Of a stretch of 64,000 nucleotides of DNA, positions 20,153 to 31,727 are shown piece by piece (positions within the stretch are counted from its first letter, which is position 1; every line of letters begins with the position of its first letter). Under the pieces are notes generated by a model. That model saw nothing but the letters and a program-made list of their open reading frames with translations, was not told the DNA's origin and searched no databases. Where the stretch lies: assembly GCF_035083965.1 (NCBI RefSeq), contig NC_089723.1, positions 4,673,501 through 4,737,500 of the forward strand, written 5' to 3'. The stretch comes from Branchiostoma lanceolatum (lineage: Eukaryota; Chordata; Leptocardii; Amphioxiformes; Branchiostomatidae). The translations under genes were made by a program, and so were the position numbers.

Positions 20153-23100
20153 ATGAAGGAGACTGTGACTTTTCCAGGCTCTTCGACAGCCCGGCTGGTC
20201 AAATGGAAGGTCCAGCCGGGCGACAGCGTGTACCAGGGCACCGTGCTCGCCGTCTGCGGGGCCACAGAGGAGGGTAACCGAGCTGACAATGCCGAGGAGG
20301 CGGCGGACACGCAGGGTGGGAGGGGGGCGGTTGGCGCGCAGGGGAGGGAAGTGAAGATACGAGCTGACCGAGTGGGGGTCGTGCTGCAGCTGAGACGGGC
20401 GGTGGGAGATGTCGTCAAGCCGGGGTGAGTCAGAAACATGCCACGGAAGCCTTTAGGCCTACTGTCATAGACTTGAGGGTTGTAATTATCGTTATGTGTC
20501 CGAAAATATAGATTATGTTGCATAAGCATATGAGTACGAAGAGAAAGTCACTGTAAACAAAGTAAGTGGTTGTCATGGACAAAGACTGAAATAGATGACC
20601 TTTATCATCGTTCATGATTGGCTTAACAACCCCAAAGTTAGCTGATATATGTCAAATTCCACTGATCTATACACTGAATGAATATGTTTATAAACGTCTC
20701 CATAACATACATTTTAGAACTTTCCTAGAAGATGTTAACGCTACTATCAGCCTTCATCAGAAAAATAAAGCCTTGATAGCTATCTCTGTCAGTATTTTCT
20801 CATTACTATGCTGACCACATTTTCTGATTGCCTTTGTTTTCCAGTAGAACTCTAAAAACAACATATGCAGGCTTTTTGTTGACTCCATAATTTGAATCTG
20901 TAGTGTATCTGTACTTCGGCTGTTGTGTTGGATTGCAGCAGCATGTTGGCACGTGTACAACACGTACAATGTACTCCAACATGGCGCAAGTGACATCATA
21001 GAAAATACCTGGCAGCTTATACTTCCTGTACAGAACAAGTGTGTTATGCTTGAACATGGTTTACAAAGAAAAGAAAATGAACTTGTATTTGTTCAACTCC
21101 TCAGCACGGCCCTGCTGGACATCGAGGCCAAATGTCTGCACCGTACGGTGATCTGGGACATGTGTGCCGAATGTGGGGAGGACCTCAGGAACGACGAGTA
21201 AGTACGGGGATACACAGACTTGGGTTTATGAGTGGAATTAGACCTTTCTTTGTATGTCCATTGTGTAAGGATTACCCGGCACATACATCCTGTGTAATTG
21301 CATATGAAGAACACCCCTCCAGTAATGTGGCACCATGCATCAGTAACTTCACTCATATCATCAGTGATAGGGAACAGTTGCAAACTTGTCAGTCTCTTTG
21401 TCCATTTTCGTTTCGTTCTACTGATTACGTGGTCATGCAGCCAGAGGAAGGTGAAACAGTCGGTAACATCGCTTCCTCTTCCTCCCCGTCTCCTCCTAGT
21501 GGTCCATCAGGCCGTTCCTCCAAGCCCGGCTCCCCCAAACCTGCCGACACCACAGCAGCTTCAGTCAGCATGGTGCACACAGTCCCTGGACTCAGGGTTA
21601 CTCAGGAGGTGAGCTGTGGGTTCCTTTATTGGTTATTAAAAAAGATATTAATCACATTCACTGGCAGAAACTCACGTCAAGTTTCATCATACCGTAAAAT
21701 TCCTATTTACGTACGCACCCCTCCTAACGTACGCACCCCCGATTTGGGGACGATTGCAGGCCTGACTCAGTGAGTTAAAATGTTCAGGGGAAAAACCCTC
21801 CTAACGTACGCGCCCCCTCTCCAGCATTTCGGTGGATAGTTATAGAGGTTGACATGATCATCCTTCCGATCATGTTTACCAACTTAAAGGGTGACTGAGA
21901 AAATGTTTCTGGGTAGAAAATGTCAAACAATTTAAATATAATATTATGTATTATCTATTCTTCATTACTGATTGATTGTGTGGTAGCATTCCATACTTCA
22001 TTTGCATGAAGATGTACCATACTCTCAAGCTGATATGCGATTTTTTCGAGGACGAACCCCTCCTAACGTACGCACCCCGACTTTGGCGTCTGCTTGGAGC
22101 ACCTGCTTGCGACTTGAAAAGTTTAAAAAGTGCGTGTAAATAGGGATTTTACGGTATATATGTATCTCTGGCCCTCTAAGTCTAACTTTGCAGTTTTAGA
22201 CTAAGATAGCAGTTCAGTAACTTGGTATGTTGTCTTAGACTGTGATCTTGTACACCTCTGTTCCATCTCATTTGTGTAGATTTTAGAATATGGGGTTTGA
22301 ATCTTTGTGAAAAAGTGTCAAGAAAAGCATGTGGTGAATACATGGCTAAAGAGTACTTACTTAATATGGACCAATAGTGCTCTCCAGCACACTTAAAATT
22401 AGATCTCGAGGCAAATTTCTGCACACCATATAGCGCATTTAGCTTTACACAAGTTTTAGTGTGTTGCTTGTTGTCCTTGAATACCCAGCAAGAGACTGTC
22501 GATTTACAATATATATATCTTATTATATTGTTCTCATGACCTCTATGTTGTTTATCATCTAACTTATTTCCTTTGTATAACTGATCAACTAAAAATGTTA
22601 TGTTTTGATAAAGGGAGGCCTTTACATAAGCAGAAGCTTTTTGGCCTGCCCTGCACTGTTTTATTATCTTTGTATTTCTTTCTTATGTATGTATATTTTT
22701 AAGTGCGAAATAACTAAACTAAAAAAAAACTAAAAATATTTGCACTTTTCTTGTCTGTCCGTCTTCAGGAAGCCCGTCTGCTGGCGCAGCGAGAGGAGAA
22801 ACAGTTGCTGGACAACCGTAAGCTGGTCCTGATGGTGGACCTGGATCAGACACTCATCCACTCCGCCCAGGAGCCTGTAGATCCCAGGCTAGTCAACGGA
22901 GTCAGGGTAAGGCACAGAACAGTACTTGCGCTTAAGGCTCTTCTATGTTTAAAGCTGTGTAGAAGCTAAGGCTATTCAACAGTATCAAGGTAGGGCACTA
23001 ATACTGTACTATAGCTACAGGGGGAGGGGGGCTCTGTAACAACAGTTAGCTAGTACTTTTAAAAGCTTTTGGCTGTTCTATGTTTGAAAGAGGAACTCTG

Positions 23101-26100
23101 TAAAAACTAGGCTAGTTAACAGTGTCAAGGTAGGGCACTGGTACTTTAGCTATGAGGGGAAGGGAACCTGTAGGGTAAGGCACAATGCTAGATATTTGTA
23201 CACACACGCATACATACATACACACTCACACATGTACACATGCACACACATTCATACACACACATGCACACAGAGAAAGATAGATATTGATAGACATAGA
23301 TATTCAAATAGATATTCAAATAAAGAGAGAACTATGTCTACATGTATATTTATGGATTATGTACAGAATTGGCTTCTTCATCTTTGGCTAAGATTCTCTG
23401 ATTTCCATGCTACAGTAAGCACATCCTTTGAGGAGAGAGAAGGAGGCTTAGGATATACATGTACATTGTAACGCTCACACCTCCTGATGTAACATTTTCT
23501 GTCCACTTCAGGACATCTACACCCACGGCAGCCGGCCCGAGATGTTCACACGGCTGCGCCCGCATACCAGCGACTTCCTGGAGTACGTGTCGCAGTTCTA
23601 CGAGCTGCACGTCTTCTCCTTCGGCAACCGCGAGTACGCACACAAGGTCGCGACCTTCCTGGACCCCAAGGGCAAGCTGTTCTACCAGCGGATCCTGTCG
23701 CGGGATGAGAGCGAAGACTTGAACCGTAAGAACGCCAACCTCAGGTAACAAAGTTCCGCTTATATATTATGTTTATGTATTGATATAGTATGTTTTCTGT
23801 TCTTGTCATGTTATTGTTTTTGTTTGAAAATGCAATAGACAAAGAAAATAATTTTTTTAAAGTTCTTTATTCACAACCAAGGAGTCACATACATTGTGTA
23901 ACAGCCTTTTATTCCTTTTTTTGTGCATTCTTTGTTACCGGTATTCAGCAATTCACCGACCTGATGAAATTATTCATTGTCGTTTTTGCATGTTCAATCA
24001 CGCCATATTACAGTTGTTACATTTTAACTTCCATTCAAAGGAAAGTATCTCTATCTGTATAGCCGGTATAACAGTTCTTTCTGGAACACCCCAGCTTCTG
24101 TATCTGTATAGCCACTCTAATCTCCTATAACTGCCCTTCGGCATAAAACAGCAGCCTTCTTGTCCTTCCAGGTCCCTGTTTCCCTGTGGTGACTCCATGG
24201 TGGCCATCATCGACGACCGCGCGGACGTTTGGGACGACGCCCCCAACCTCGTCCGCGTGAAGAAGTACGAGTACTTCATGGGCGTCGGAGACGTCAACGA
24301 TCCCAATGCCTCCCCTCTCCGCCAAGTCAAGGCTAAACAACCTGCTAACTCTAAAGCAGAGGCGGGAAAACCAGACGATACAGCAGAGGACAAACCTGCC
24401 AACTCTAGAGAAGAGGCGGTGAAACCAAACGATACAGCAGAAGAAAAACCTGCTAATTCTAAAGGAGAGGAGGCAAAATCGAACGACACAACAGAGGAAA
24501 AACAAGAAAATTCTGAGCAACCAATGAACTCAAAAGAAGAGTCAGATAACAAACCAGGAGATACTACTGTTGAGGAAAATGACAAAGGAGAGGACAAACA
24601 AGGAGGGAACAACGAGAACCTTTCAGATACGAAAGACAAAACACCGGACTTGCAGGACGATGGGGAAGGTAAGGATGACGTCACAGAATCTGCGGCTCAA
24701 GACAATATGGAGGTGACTTCACATGAGGAGGAAATAAATGCAAGTTCTGATGGAAAAGATCAGAAACAAACTGTTAACGACACCTCAAAGACTGATTCTG
24801 TGGACATTTCTTCCAAGGAAGGAGAAGAGAAAAACCCTGAAGTGGGTGCCGAAAGAAAGGAGAATAAGTTGGCATCTTCAGATTCAGAAAAAGGCGAAGA
24901 AAAAGACACTATGGAAACAACAACAGAGACAGCAGAAGTGAAACAACAGACAGATGCAGAGCTTGAGTGCGAAGAGATTGGCCACATTGACGAAGACGAC
25001 TATCTTCTCCACCTTCAGGACATCCTCGTTCGAATCCACCACACTTTCTACGAGGCATACGACAAGTACAAGGCGGGGTCGCTCTCTAGCGCCCCTGATG
25101 TCAAACTTATCGCCCCGTTTCTGCGTAAACAGACCCTACGCGGCGCTGTGCTTCTCTTCAGCGGGGTGATTCCAACCAATATCGTTCCGGAGAAGTCACC
25201 AGAGTTCCGAGCGGCGACTCTGATGGGAGCGCGTGTTGCTCGGAAGTTTATCCCGCCTGGGAAGGACAGCGGAAGCGAGAGCGAAAAGGGCGGGACAACG
25301 CACCTCGTGGCGGCGAACCTGCGAACGGAGAAGGCTCGGATGATCCAGGAGTGGAACTCGACACGGGGGAGGAGCAGCCAGGTTTGTTTTTTTGTTTGTT
25401 TGAACCTTTGTTTATTCATGAGGAGCTGAAATTACCAGGGAAACAGGGTGTCCTCTGGGTGTTACCTGCTAAAGGAGGGTGTCTAATTTCTTTGTTTTCT
25501 TAATGTAGGGCATCCAGAAGACACCCTGACGCCATGTTAGCTAATTGCCTAGTCTCTCCTCTCCTAACACAGGTGTTTCCCTGGTAATTATACATGTGTT
25601 CCTCCCACACATACACTGCAACCTTTTGTTTTTATAATAGCCTGCTCTCTCTTCTCTTACCCCAGGTGTGCATCGTGGACCGGAGCTGGCTGTGGTGCTG
25701 CTGGGAGCGATGGGAGCACGTCGACGAGCGCATCTTCCCCGTCCTGGACAGCTCGCCCACCGAGCGCGACAACTTCAACGCCGAGAGCGTACCACTGCTG
25801 CCGACGGGGGAGGGCAGGCCTGCAGTTGCTCCAGACACACAGCCGACCAACACAGATGTCCAGACTGCTCTAAATGTTCCTGTGACGGAAGAATCAGGAG
25901 ATAGGAATGCTGGACTTGAACCTGAGCAAGACTCTGATAGACAAGAGATGGCACAAGCACAAAACCAACCAATGGACGTCCCTCCCACAACTACACAACC
26001 GGCGGTTCCTCAAATGGCCCCGGAGGAAGTTGCAACCTACGACCCCCTCACAGGAAAAAGAGTCCGGAGGCACCCTTACATGTACCAGCACTACCCCTAC

Positions 26101-26616
26101 CCCCCTCAGCACGCAATGTACCCTCCCGTCCATGGCATGTATCCCACAGAACTAGAGTTCAACCATCCCGAAATTAGGGGGGACAACAGGTTCATCCCTC
26201 ACCCCTACCCCGAGAAACCCCACAAAGAACAGAGCTCGGCAGACGCCGAGGAACCGACCTCGTCGCGTGGGCCTCGGAAACGTCGGCTTTCCACGATCGC
26301 GGAGACGAATCCGCTCATGGCGTTCTCTTCTGAAGACATTGCCAACATGGACAAGGAGGTAGAGGAAGCATTCAGCGAAGACAGTGACAGTGAGTCCGAG
26401 GGGGAGGGGGGTAGAGAAGGGGGTAGGGGAGAGGAGGATAGGGGAGAGGACAGCAGGAGTAGTTTAAGCACCAGTCGAGGTTCCTCCGACACTGGACCGA
26501 ATAAGAAGAGGAAAAGGGATGAGGAGGATGGAGAAACTCGGTCCTCCATGGCCAGTAGCAGTAGCGACTCAGAGGCTGATGAGATGGCTGCTGCTCTAGA
26601 GGCTGAGTTCTTCTGA
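20153..26616 (+). CDS. CTDP1: RNA polymerase II CTD phosphatase FCP1
   Basis: Exons: 20153-20424, 21105-21197, 21500-21608, 22769-22906, 23512-23744, 24172-25381, 25666-26616; frame is kept throughout (1001 residues; human about 961). FCP1 dephosphorylates Ser-phosphorylated heptads of the RNA polymerase II C-terminal domain in the nucleus, recycling the polymerase. The N-terminus is a lipoyl-like fold (VKWKVQPGDSVYQG, VGVVLQLRRAVGD), followed by a CAECGEDL pair. The catalytic FCPH domain has the DLDQT motif (residues 182-186), LRPHTSDFLE, YELHVFSFG and IIDDRADVW. A long acidic insert in exon 6 contains imperfect KPANSK repeats. A BRCT domain (about 590-705) spans exons 6-7, ending with the tryptophan-rich DRSWLWCCWERW. 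The acidic C-terminus DSEADEMAAALEAEFF matches the TFIIF RAP74-binding helix. The start was chosen for its position and good Kozak context. Confidence 0.95.
21691..22155. mobile_element. MITE with ACCGTAAAAT inverted ends in CTDP1 intron 3
   Basis: The left end reads ACCGTAAAATTCCTATTTAC and the right end GTAAATAGGGATTTTACGGT, near-perfect inverses flanked by TA-rich sequence. The interior has several CCTCCTAACGTACGCACCCC copies (around 21720, 21800 and 22065). No transposase. Confidence 0.75.
23200..23275. repeat. CA-rich simple repeat in CTDP1 intron 4
   Basis: Degenerate (CA)n with ACACACGCATAC-type units between exons 4 and 5 of CTDP1. Confidence 0.7.
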
Positions 26617-26670
26617 AGTCTGTATACATAATGAATGAGTGTGAATAGTTTCATCAGGTTGGTAGAGCCT

Positions 26671-26908
26671 CTATCTCACTTAACCCGCAACACGTTGGCG
26701 AACTCGCTGCAACCAGGTGAATTGACGAATCTCAACGAATTTCATCGATGAAAAATTGATCTCTTTACGCTTTGTGTGTTTGTTGTCTTTTTGGTCATAC
26801 TTGTACGTTTTGAATGATGTTCCCATTATAAAGTCAATGGTAACAAATCCAATTTAGGATGCGGCGAGGTCACCAATGCATCACAGGTCCAGTGATATAG
26901 GGGCTTTA
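26671..26908. mobile_element. Degenerate MITE of the CTCACTGGACCC family
   Basis: Follows the same order as the copies at 33761 and 60453: a CTCACTTAACCCGC left end, GAATTTCATCGATGAAAAA, TTGTCTTTTTGGTCATACTT, CCCATTATAAAGTCAA, and a diverged CCAGTGATATAGGGGCTTT right end. Confidence 0.65.
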
Positions 26909-26917
26909 GTCACTGAA

Positions 26918-27181
26918 TAACAAAAACTCTTTGTACACAACCAAGTATTTCATTCACACCGACATTTTGGTGACCATCTGTCACCTTCCTCAGACTCAGT
27001 TTACATTGCACTGCAGCTATAGGTGTCGTATACGTTACGTTTGGGACTGCATCTGTAAGCAGCGCCACCTATAGCTGCAGTGCAAAGTGAACCAGTCAGA
27101 ATTGCCCTGAGGAAGGTGACAGACGGTCACTGAAACGTCGGTGGAATAAATCACTTGTGTACGAAGAGTTTTGTTGTTCTT
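26918..27181. mobile_element. Inverted-repeat element with hammerhead-like core
   Basis: The two ends are inverse copies of each other (ACAAAACTCTTTGTACACAA on the left, TTGTGTACGAAGAGTTTTGT on the right). The plus core at 27107-27140 reads CTGAGGA, stem GGTGAC/GTCACT, then GAAAC, resembling a hammerhead ribozyme catalytic core. A related partial copy is at 32030-32160. Confidence 0.55.
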
Positions 27182-27914
27182 AGGTGTAGATTATTTCTAA
27201 CAGAGTAGTGTTATAGTCATGTATGTACAAAAATTACCAAAAATATGTTCTATGACTGGTCGCATTAAACTTGGAAATGCACTAGAAACTTAAAGTTGTG
27301 ATGTCAACTGTATATGAAGAAACAGTCAAACATGCACAAGAAGACCACTCATGGACCAATAACATCTTATCTATGTGGACAGGTGGTCATTTAAGAGAGA
27401 ATTCTCCATGTTTTCAATGTGTAAATGGGAACAATTATCTAAAGGACTACCAAAAATTGGTCACATTGGCCAGGTGGTCTTTTTGTAGAGGTGTACATGC
27501 ACTTGTACAGGTTTGACTTTACTATCGTAAAGACACAAGCATGATGTTTCCATGCCATGTGAAACTTTGAATACAGTAACAAAGAAATTTAATTGGATTT
27601 CAATTTGTTACCCTTGAAATGTTGAAGATGACTTTCCAAGTGTAAAATGATCAATGTTTTGTTCTATGAAAATATACTGAGCTGCCAGGTTATACAAGAT
27701 TTTCATGTTTCATTGTGAACAGAGGGCTAGAAAGTTATGATATAGTATCAGGGAGAAGAGTGTTTTGATACTTATTTGTACTTAAGGGCTTTTCTGTCTT
27801 TAAAGATTGCAGGAGTACCAATCTTGTTGGACCTTAAGAAATGGATCAGCCACAACAGACTTTCACTTAAGATGACTTTCACTTTAGATGTCTCATAAAG
27901 TCTTTGAACCATAG
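27182..27914. other. Intergenic region, nothing recognised
   Basis: AT-rich sequence without a convincing exon or known repeat. Confidence 0.4.
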
Positions 27915-28125
27915 TACTGTAAATGCAGAAATGTTTGCAGTGGTTTTATGTTCATGGTTTTTGCGGTGAATCTTTGCCCCGAACTTAAAACCACTGCGAA
28001 AGCCATTCCATTGTGTGACTGTAGCGCTACTTTTGTTTTAAACACGATCTCAAAACCACCGTGAACACTCCATTTTCTCCCTACCACGAAATTAAATCCC
28101 CGCGAACATTTCTGCATTTACAGTA
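27915..28125. mobile_element. TACTGTAAATGCAG MITE, copy 1
   Basis: Starts TACTGTAAATGCAGAAATGT and ends ATTTCTGCATTTACAGTA. The interior has GCGGTGGTTTTATG-type words and their inverses. The same family occurs at 31612, 34924, 44721, 53606, 54023, 55094 and 63304. Confidence 0.85.
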
Positions 28126-29125
28126 ATAATTCTAGTAGTTTTGTGTAAGTTAATATTCAGAGGTAGGGGACCAACAACCATTAAGGTTTGCTAGAAAAAG
28201 TAGCAAGACTTTTCGCTTTTTTCTACAACATGTCTCTACACTTTTTTCAACCTTAGTACATATAGAAATATTTTATATCCTTGCAATACATTGAAACATT
28301 GTCAGAAGTTGCATTTTTGTACATCCTTGGTGAAATGTTTGACAACATACCATATAAACAGACTATTAACATATGAAGAAAACATGATTTTAAATTCAAG
28401 ATGATCATTTAGTTTTCCCCATATATACATTTTGTACACACTTAATTTTTTAAGAAATAGACCGGGAAAGACTGTTGAGATGAAATAACCAGAAATTATA
28501 TAAAGAAAAACAAGATAAAAATTTGCTCAGAAAATGTTTCTTAAAAAAAACAGTTTGACACTAGAGACACTTTTCACAAAATTTGACCTTACAAAAAGTT
28601 ACTGAAACATTTTCATGTGCACACTACTAGTTTTTCAGAATAAATTGAAGAGACAGATAGCTAGAAAAAATGAATATTTGTATTATAAAGCTGCTTTCTT
28701 GTCCCATGTATTGTTTTTCTCTACAAGCTCTGCATCGCATACAGAAAGTGTACCATCGTTTTGTACCATTGCCAAGATACATTTTAACTTGATACATCTA
28801 AATAAACCTTTATCATGTGTTGTACAAAGGATCAGACTGATTTGATTTTCTTATAATTACAGGTTTGCGATAGCCAAACCTATATTGTTTTCGTAGGATT
28901 TTGGTCATGTGGTCTTGGGGCGCCGCCATTTTGTGAGTGGTATATGGTGGGAAGTGGTGACGTCATTATTTGTACTTATTGACAATGAAAACAACTATTA
29001 AGCTATATTCTCTTTATGTTTTAGTGCTTTACCTTCTTTTTGCCCATAACTAGTACATATTTTGTACCAAAGGGATGCCTTAGCAGAGACAGAACTCAGA
29101 AAAGGCTGGTTTACAAGCTACGTTT
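28126..29125. other. AT-rich intergenic region, nothing recognised
   Basis: No exon with good splice signals was seen on either strand. A stretch at about 28860-28960 has GCGCCGCCATTTTGTGAG, weakly like 51420-51500. Confidence 0.4.
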
Positions 29126-31071
29126 AGCCCCCCTCTCACTGGACCCACGGCACGCTGGCGGTGTCGCTGCGTCCTAAACTTACCAAAGACCAAAACGACA
29201 GTGCTACACAGCTTCCCCAACTCTATTCTTACCGGTCCGAGGCATGATTCCAAACGCTCCGAGGCATGATTCCAACCGGTCCGAGGCATTTCCAACCGGT
29301 CCGAGATACATTTCCTTACGTGCCGCGGTAGAATTCTAACCGCTCTGCGATACATTTTCTTACGTGCTGCGGTAGAATTCCAACCACTCCGCGCCAGTGA
29401 GAATTTCCTGCCCTACGCGCTGCCCTGCGTTCCTCGACAGAATTTTCTGCCCTACGCGCTGCCCTGCGTTCCTTCGCGCTACGGCACGGCACAGTCCCCT
29501 GTCCCCCACGCTCATACAGTGGACGATCCCAGGTGGGTCAAGGGTCACGCGTGTTGCGAATGTGAACAGCCAGTCAGGTCGTGTTTTTCAGTGCTTCGTT
29601 CTGACTATCACCGTCTCTAAAAATACGTGCGTACAAACTAAAAGGAAGCCCTGATTGTCAATATCAACTACAATATCAACTACAATCGACGGACAATTGG
29701 CGTTAGATATTCCTTTTTGCCCCTCCCGTGTCAGTAGATCGACTGAAAGGACGATATAGTGGGCGTTGACCCCTCTAGAAATCTGCCTGTCGTGGACTCA
29801 ACATTGCTACCAGCACACACACACACGTTCACCACAAAACAATGTTGTGTAATATGCACATTAGATATTGGCCATAAAATTCATTGACAGAAACATACGG
29901 TCGATAATACAAAAGATATTCTTGTTCAGTCACGGAAAAATCCTGTTATAGCCCCAGCCATGAATGAAATCGAATGTTATAGAAATGCTATCTGTTACTA
30001 GTAGTCTGTGTTGTCCATGTATGAACTTTCATCAAATAACTCGACCATGCGATATGCTGAAAGGACTAAAAAAAACCGTGGCCAACTTGAACTTTTGCCA
30101 CCGTAGGATTGTCCTGCGAGACAGGTCCGTTTATTTCAGGTTAAGAATCTGAAATAACACAGAAACAAAATGCAAGCTATAGTATAACGTTATATAAAAG
30201 GAGAGCTAGCTGAGGAAGAGAAGGATGCCCCCGTACCGATCCCGTCAAGTACACCGCCAACTCATATGATATATATACTCAAGGAGGTTTATCTATATAT
30301 CTATATGACCTCCTTGATATACTATAGTCTGTAGTACTGACAGTGTCAGGTTTGAGGTCTCTTGAACTTTAATATCATAATTTAAACAGGGCCAAGCCGG
30401 TTTTATTGCTGTCACGGTTGTTGCAACAACAGCAAATATGCCTATGACACACGGCGACGAAAGTTTATATTTTCGCAGTTCACATTCGACACGCGTGACC
30501 CTTGACCCATCTGGGACCGTCCACTGTATTAGCGTGGGGGACAGGGGACTGTGCCGTGCCGTAGCGCGAAAGGAATTCTGTCGAGGAACGCAGGGCAGCG
30601 CGTAGGGCAGAAAATTCTGTCGAGGAACGCAGGGCAGCGCGTAGGGCAGGAAATTCTCACGGGCGCGGAGTGGTTGGAATTCTACCGCAGCACGTAAGGA
30701 AATGTATCGTAGAGCGGTTAGAATTCTACCGCGGCACGTAAGGAAATGTATCTCGGACCGGTTGGAAATGCCTCGGACCGGTTGGAATCATCCCTCGGAG
30801 CGTTTGGAATCATGCCTCGGACCGGTAAGAATTGAGTTGGGGAAGCTGTGTAGCACTGTCGTTTTGGTCTTTGGTATAAACTGGATTTGTCTTACCCTTG
30901 ACTTTATAATGGGAATACCATTCAAAACGTACAGGTGTGACCAAAAAGACAACAAACACACAAAGCTTAAAAAGATCAGTTTTTTGTCGATGAAATTCGT
31001 GGAGTGCTTTGTCAATTCAATCGGCCGCAGCGACGCCGTCAGCGTGCCGCGGGTCCAGTGAGAGGGGGGCT
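29126..31071. mobile_element. Foldback transposon with long inverted arms
   Basis: The left arm 29126-29567 is mirrored by the right arm 30478-31071. The ends are AGCCCCCCTCTCACTGGACC and its inverse. Both arms contain internal tandem subrepeats (CCGGTCCGAGGCAT, CTGCCCTACGCGCTGCCCTG). The right arm is longer because it retains about 150 bases of MITE body (TTTTTGTCGATGAAATTCG, CCCTTGACTTTATAATGGG) that the left arm lacks. The centre (29568-30477) has no transposase frame. Confidence 0.8.
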
Positions 31072-31185
31072 TTTGTACTAGAATATAACAACGCCAGGCA
31101 GTCGTAACAGTGGGAAAGTTATCCACCTTTATTGAACTATGGTTGCTGAAAGTATGCTTCAACTGGAGGGCCTTGGTTATTTGAT

Positions 31186-31373
31186 AGCCTCTACCAGGCT
31201 CCACAGGGCGCTGGAAAGATAGTAGAAATTTGCCAAATAGACAAATAACATGCCAGAGGAGTACTAGTTAGCTGGCCAGGGAGTATAGTTTGCGACCTAG
31301 GTCTGGCATATTGTCGGTCTATTTGGCAAATTTCTGTTATCTTTCCAGCGACCTGTGGAGCCTGGTAGAGGCT
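31186..31373. mobile_element. MITE with about 80-bp inverted arms (AGCCTCTACCAGGCTCCAC)
   Basis: The left arm reads AGCCTCTACCAGGCTCCAC, then GCTGGAAAGATAG and AAATTTGCCAAATAGAC. The right arm mirrors all of these. It is related to the element at 2269-2419. Confidence 0.75.
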
Positions 31374-31611
31374 AGTTATTTGGAGTCATCTTGGATTCAT
31401 GCTGTCCCTCAATTGGTCATTGAAAAGTTGCCATTACTGAAAGTAAAAGATCACAATGTTATAATATTTTCAGCTGATTATCAAATAACACTCGTCGCTA
31501 AAATGTTGAAGTCGATTTCTCAATTTTGACAACAATTGTTCTTTCAGGTTGAGCTTTGATGACTTTTTAATGCCTTCACAGCATAATCAAGGTATTGGCA
31601 TAACGTAACTC

Positions 31612-31703
31612 GGAATGTTCGCGGTGATTTTATGTTCGCGGTAAAGAGTTCACCGCGAAAACCGCGAACATAAAACCACTGCGAACAACTCTGCATTTAC
31701 AGT
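31612..31703. mobile_element. TACTGTAAATGCAG MITE, partial copy 2
   Basis: Only the right half remains, with GCGGTAAAGAGTTCACCGCG and the CTGCATTTACAGTA end. Confidence 0.75.
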
Positions 31704-31727
31704 ATTTGGTAAATATGACATATTTCT

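Noticed and set aside
29080..31204. Arg-rich open frames on both strands of the foldback element
   Set aside because: They derive from the tandem subrepeats of the inverted arms and mirror each other. No transposase motifs.
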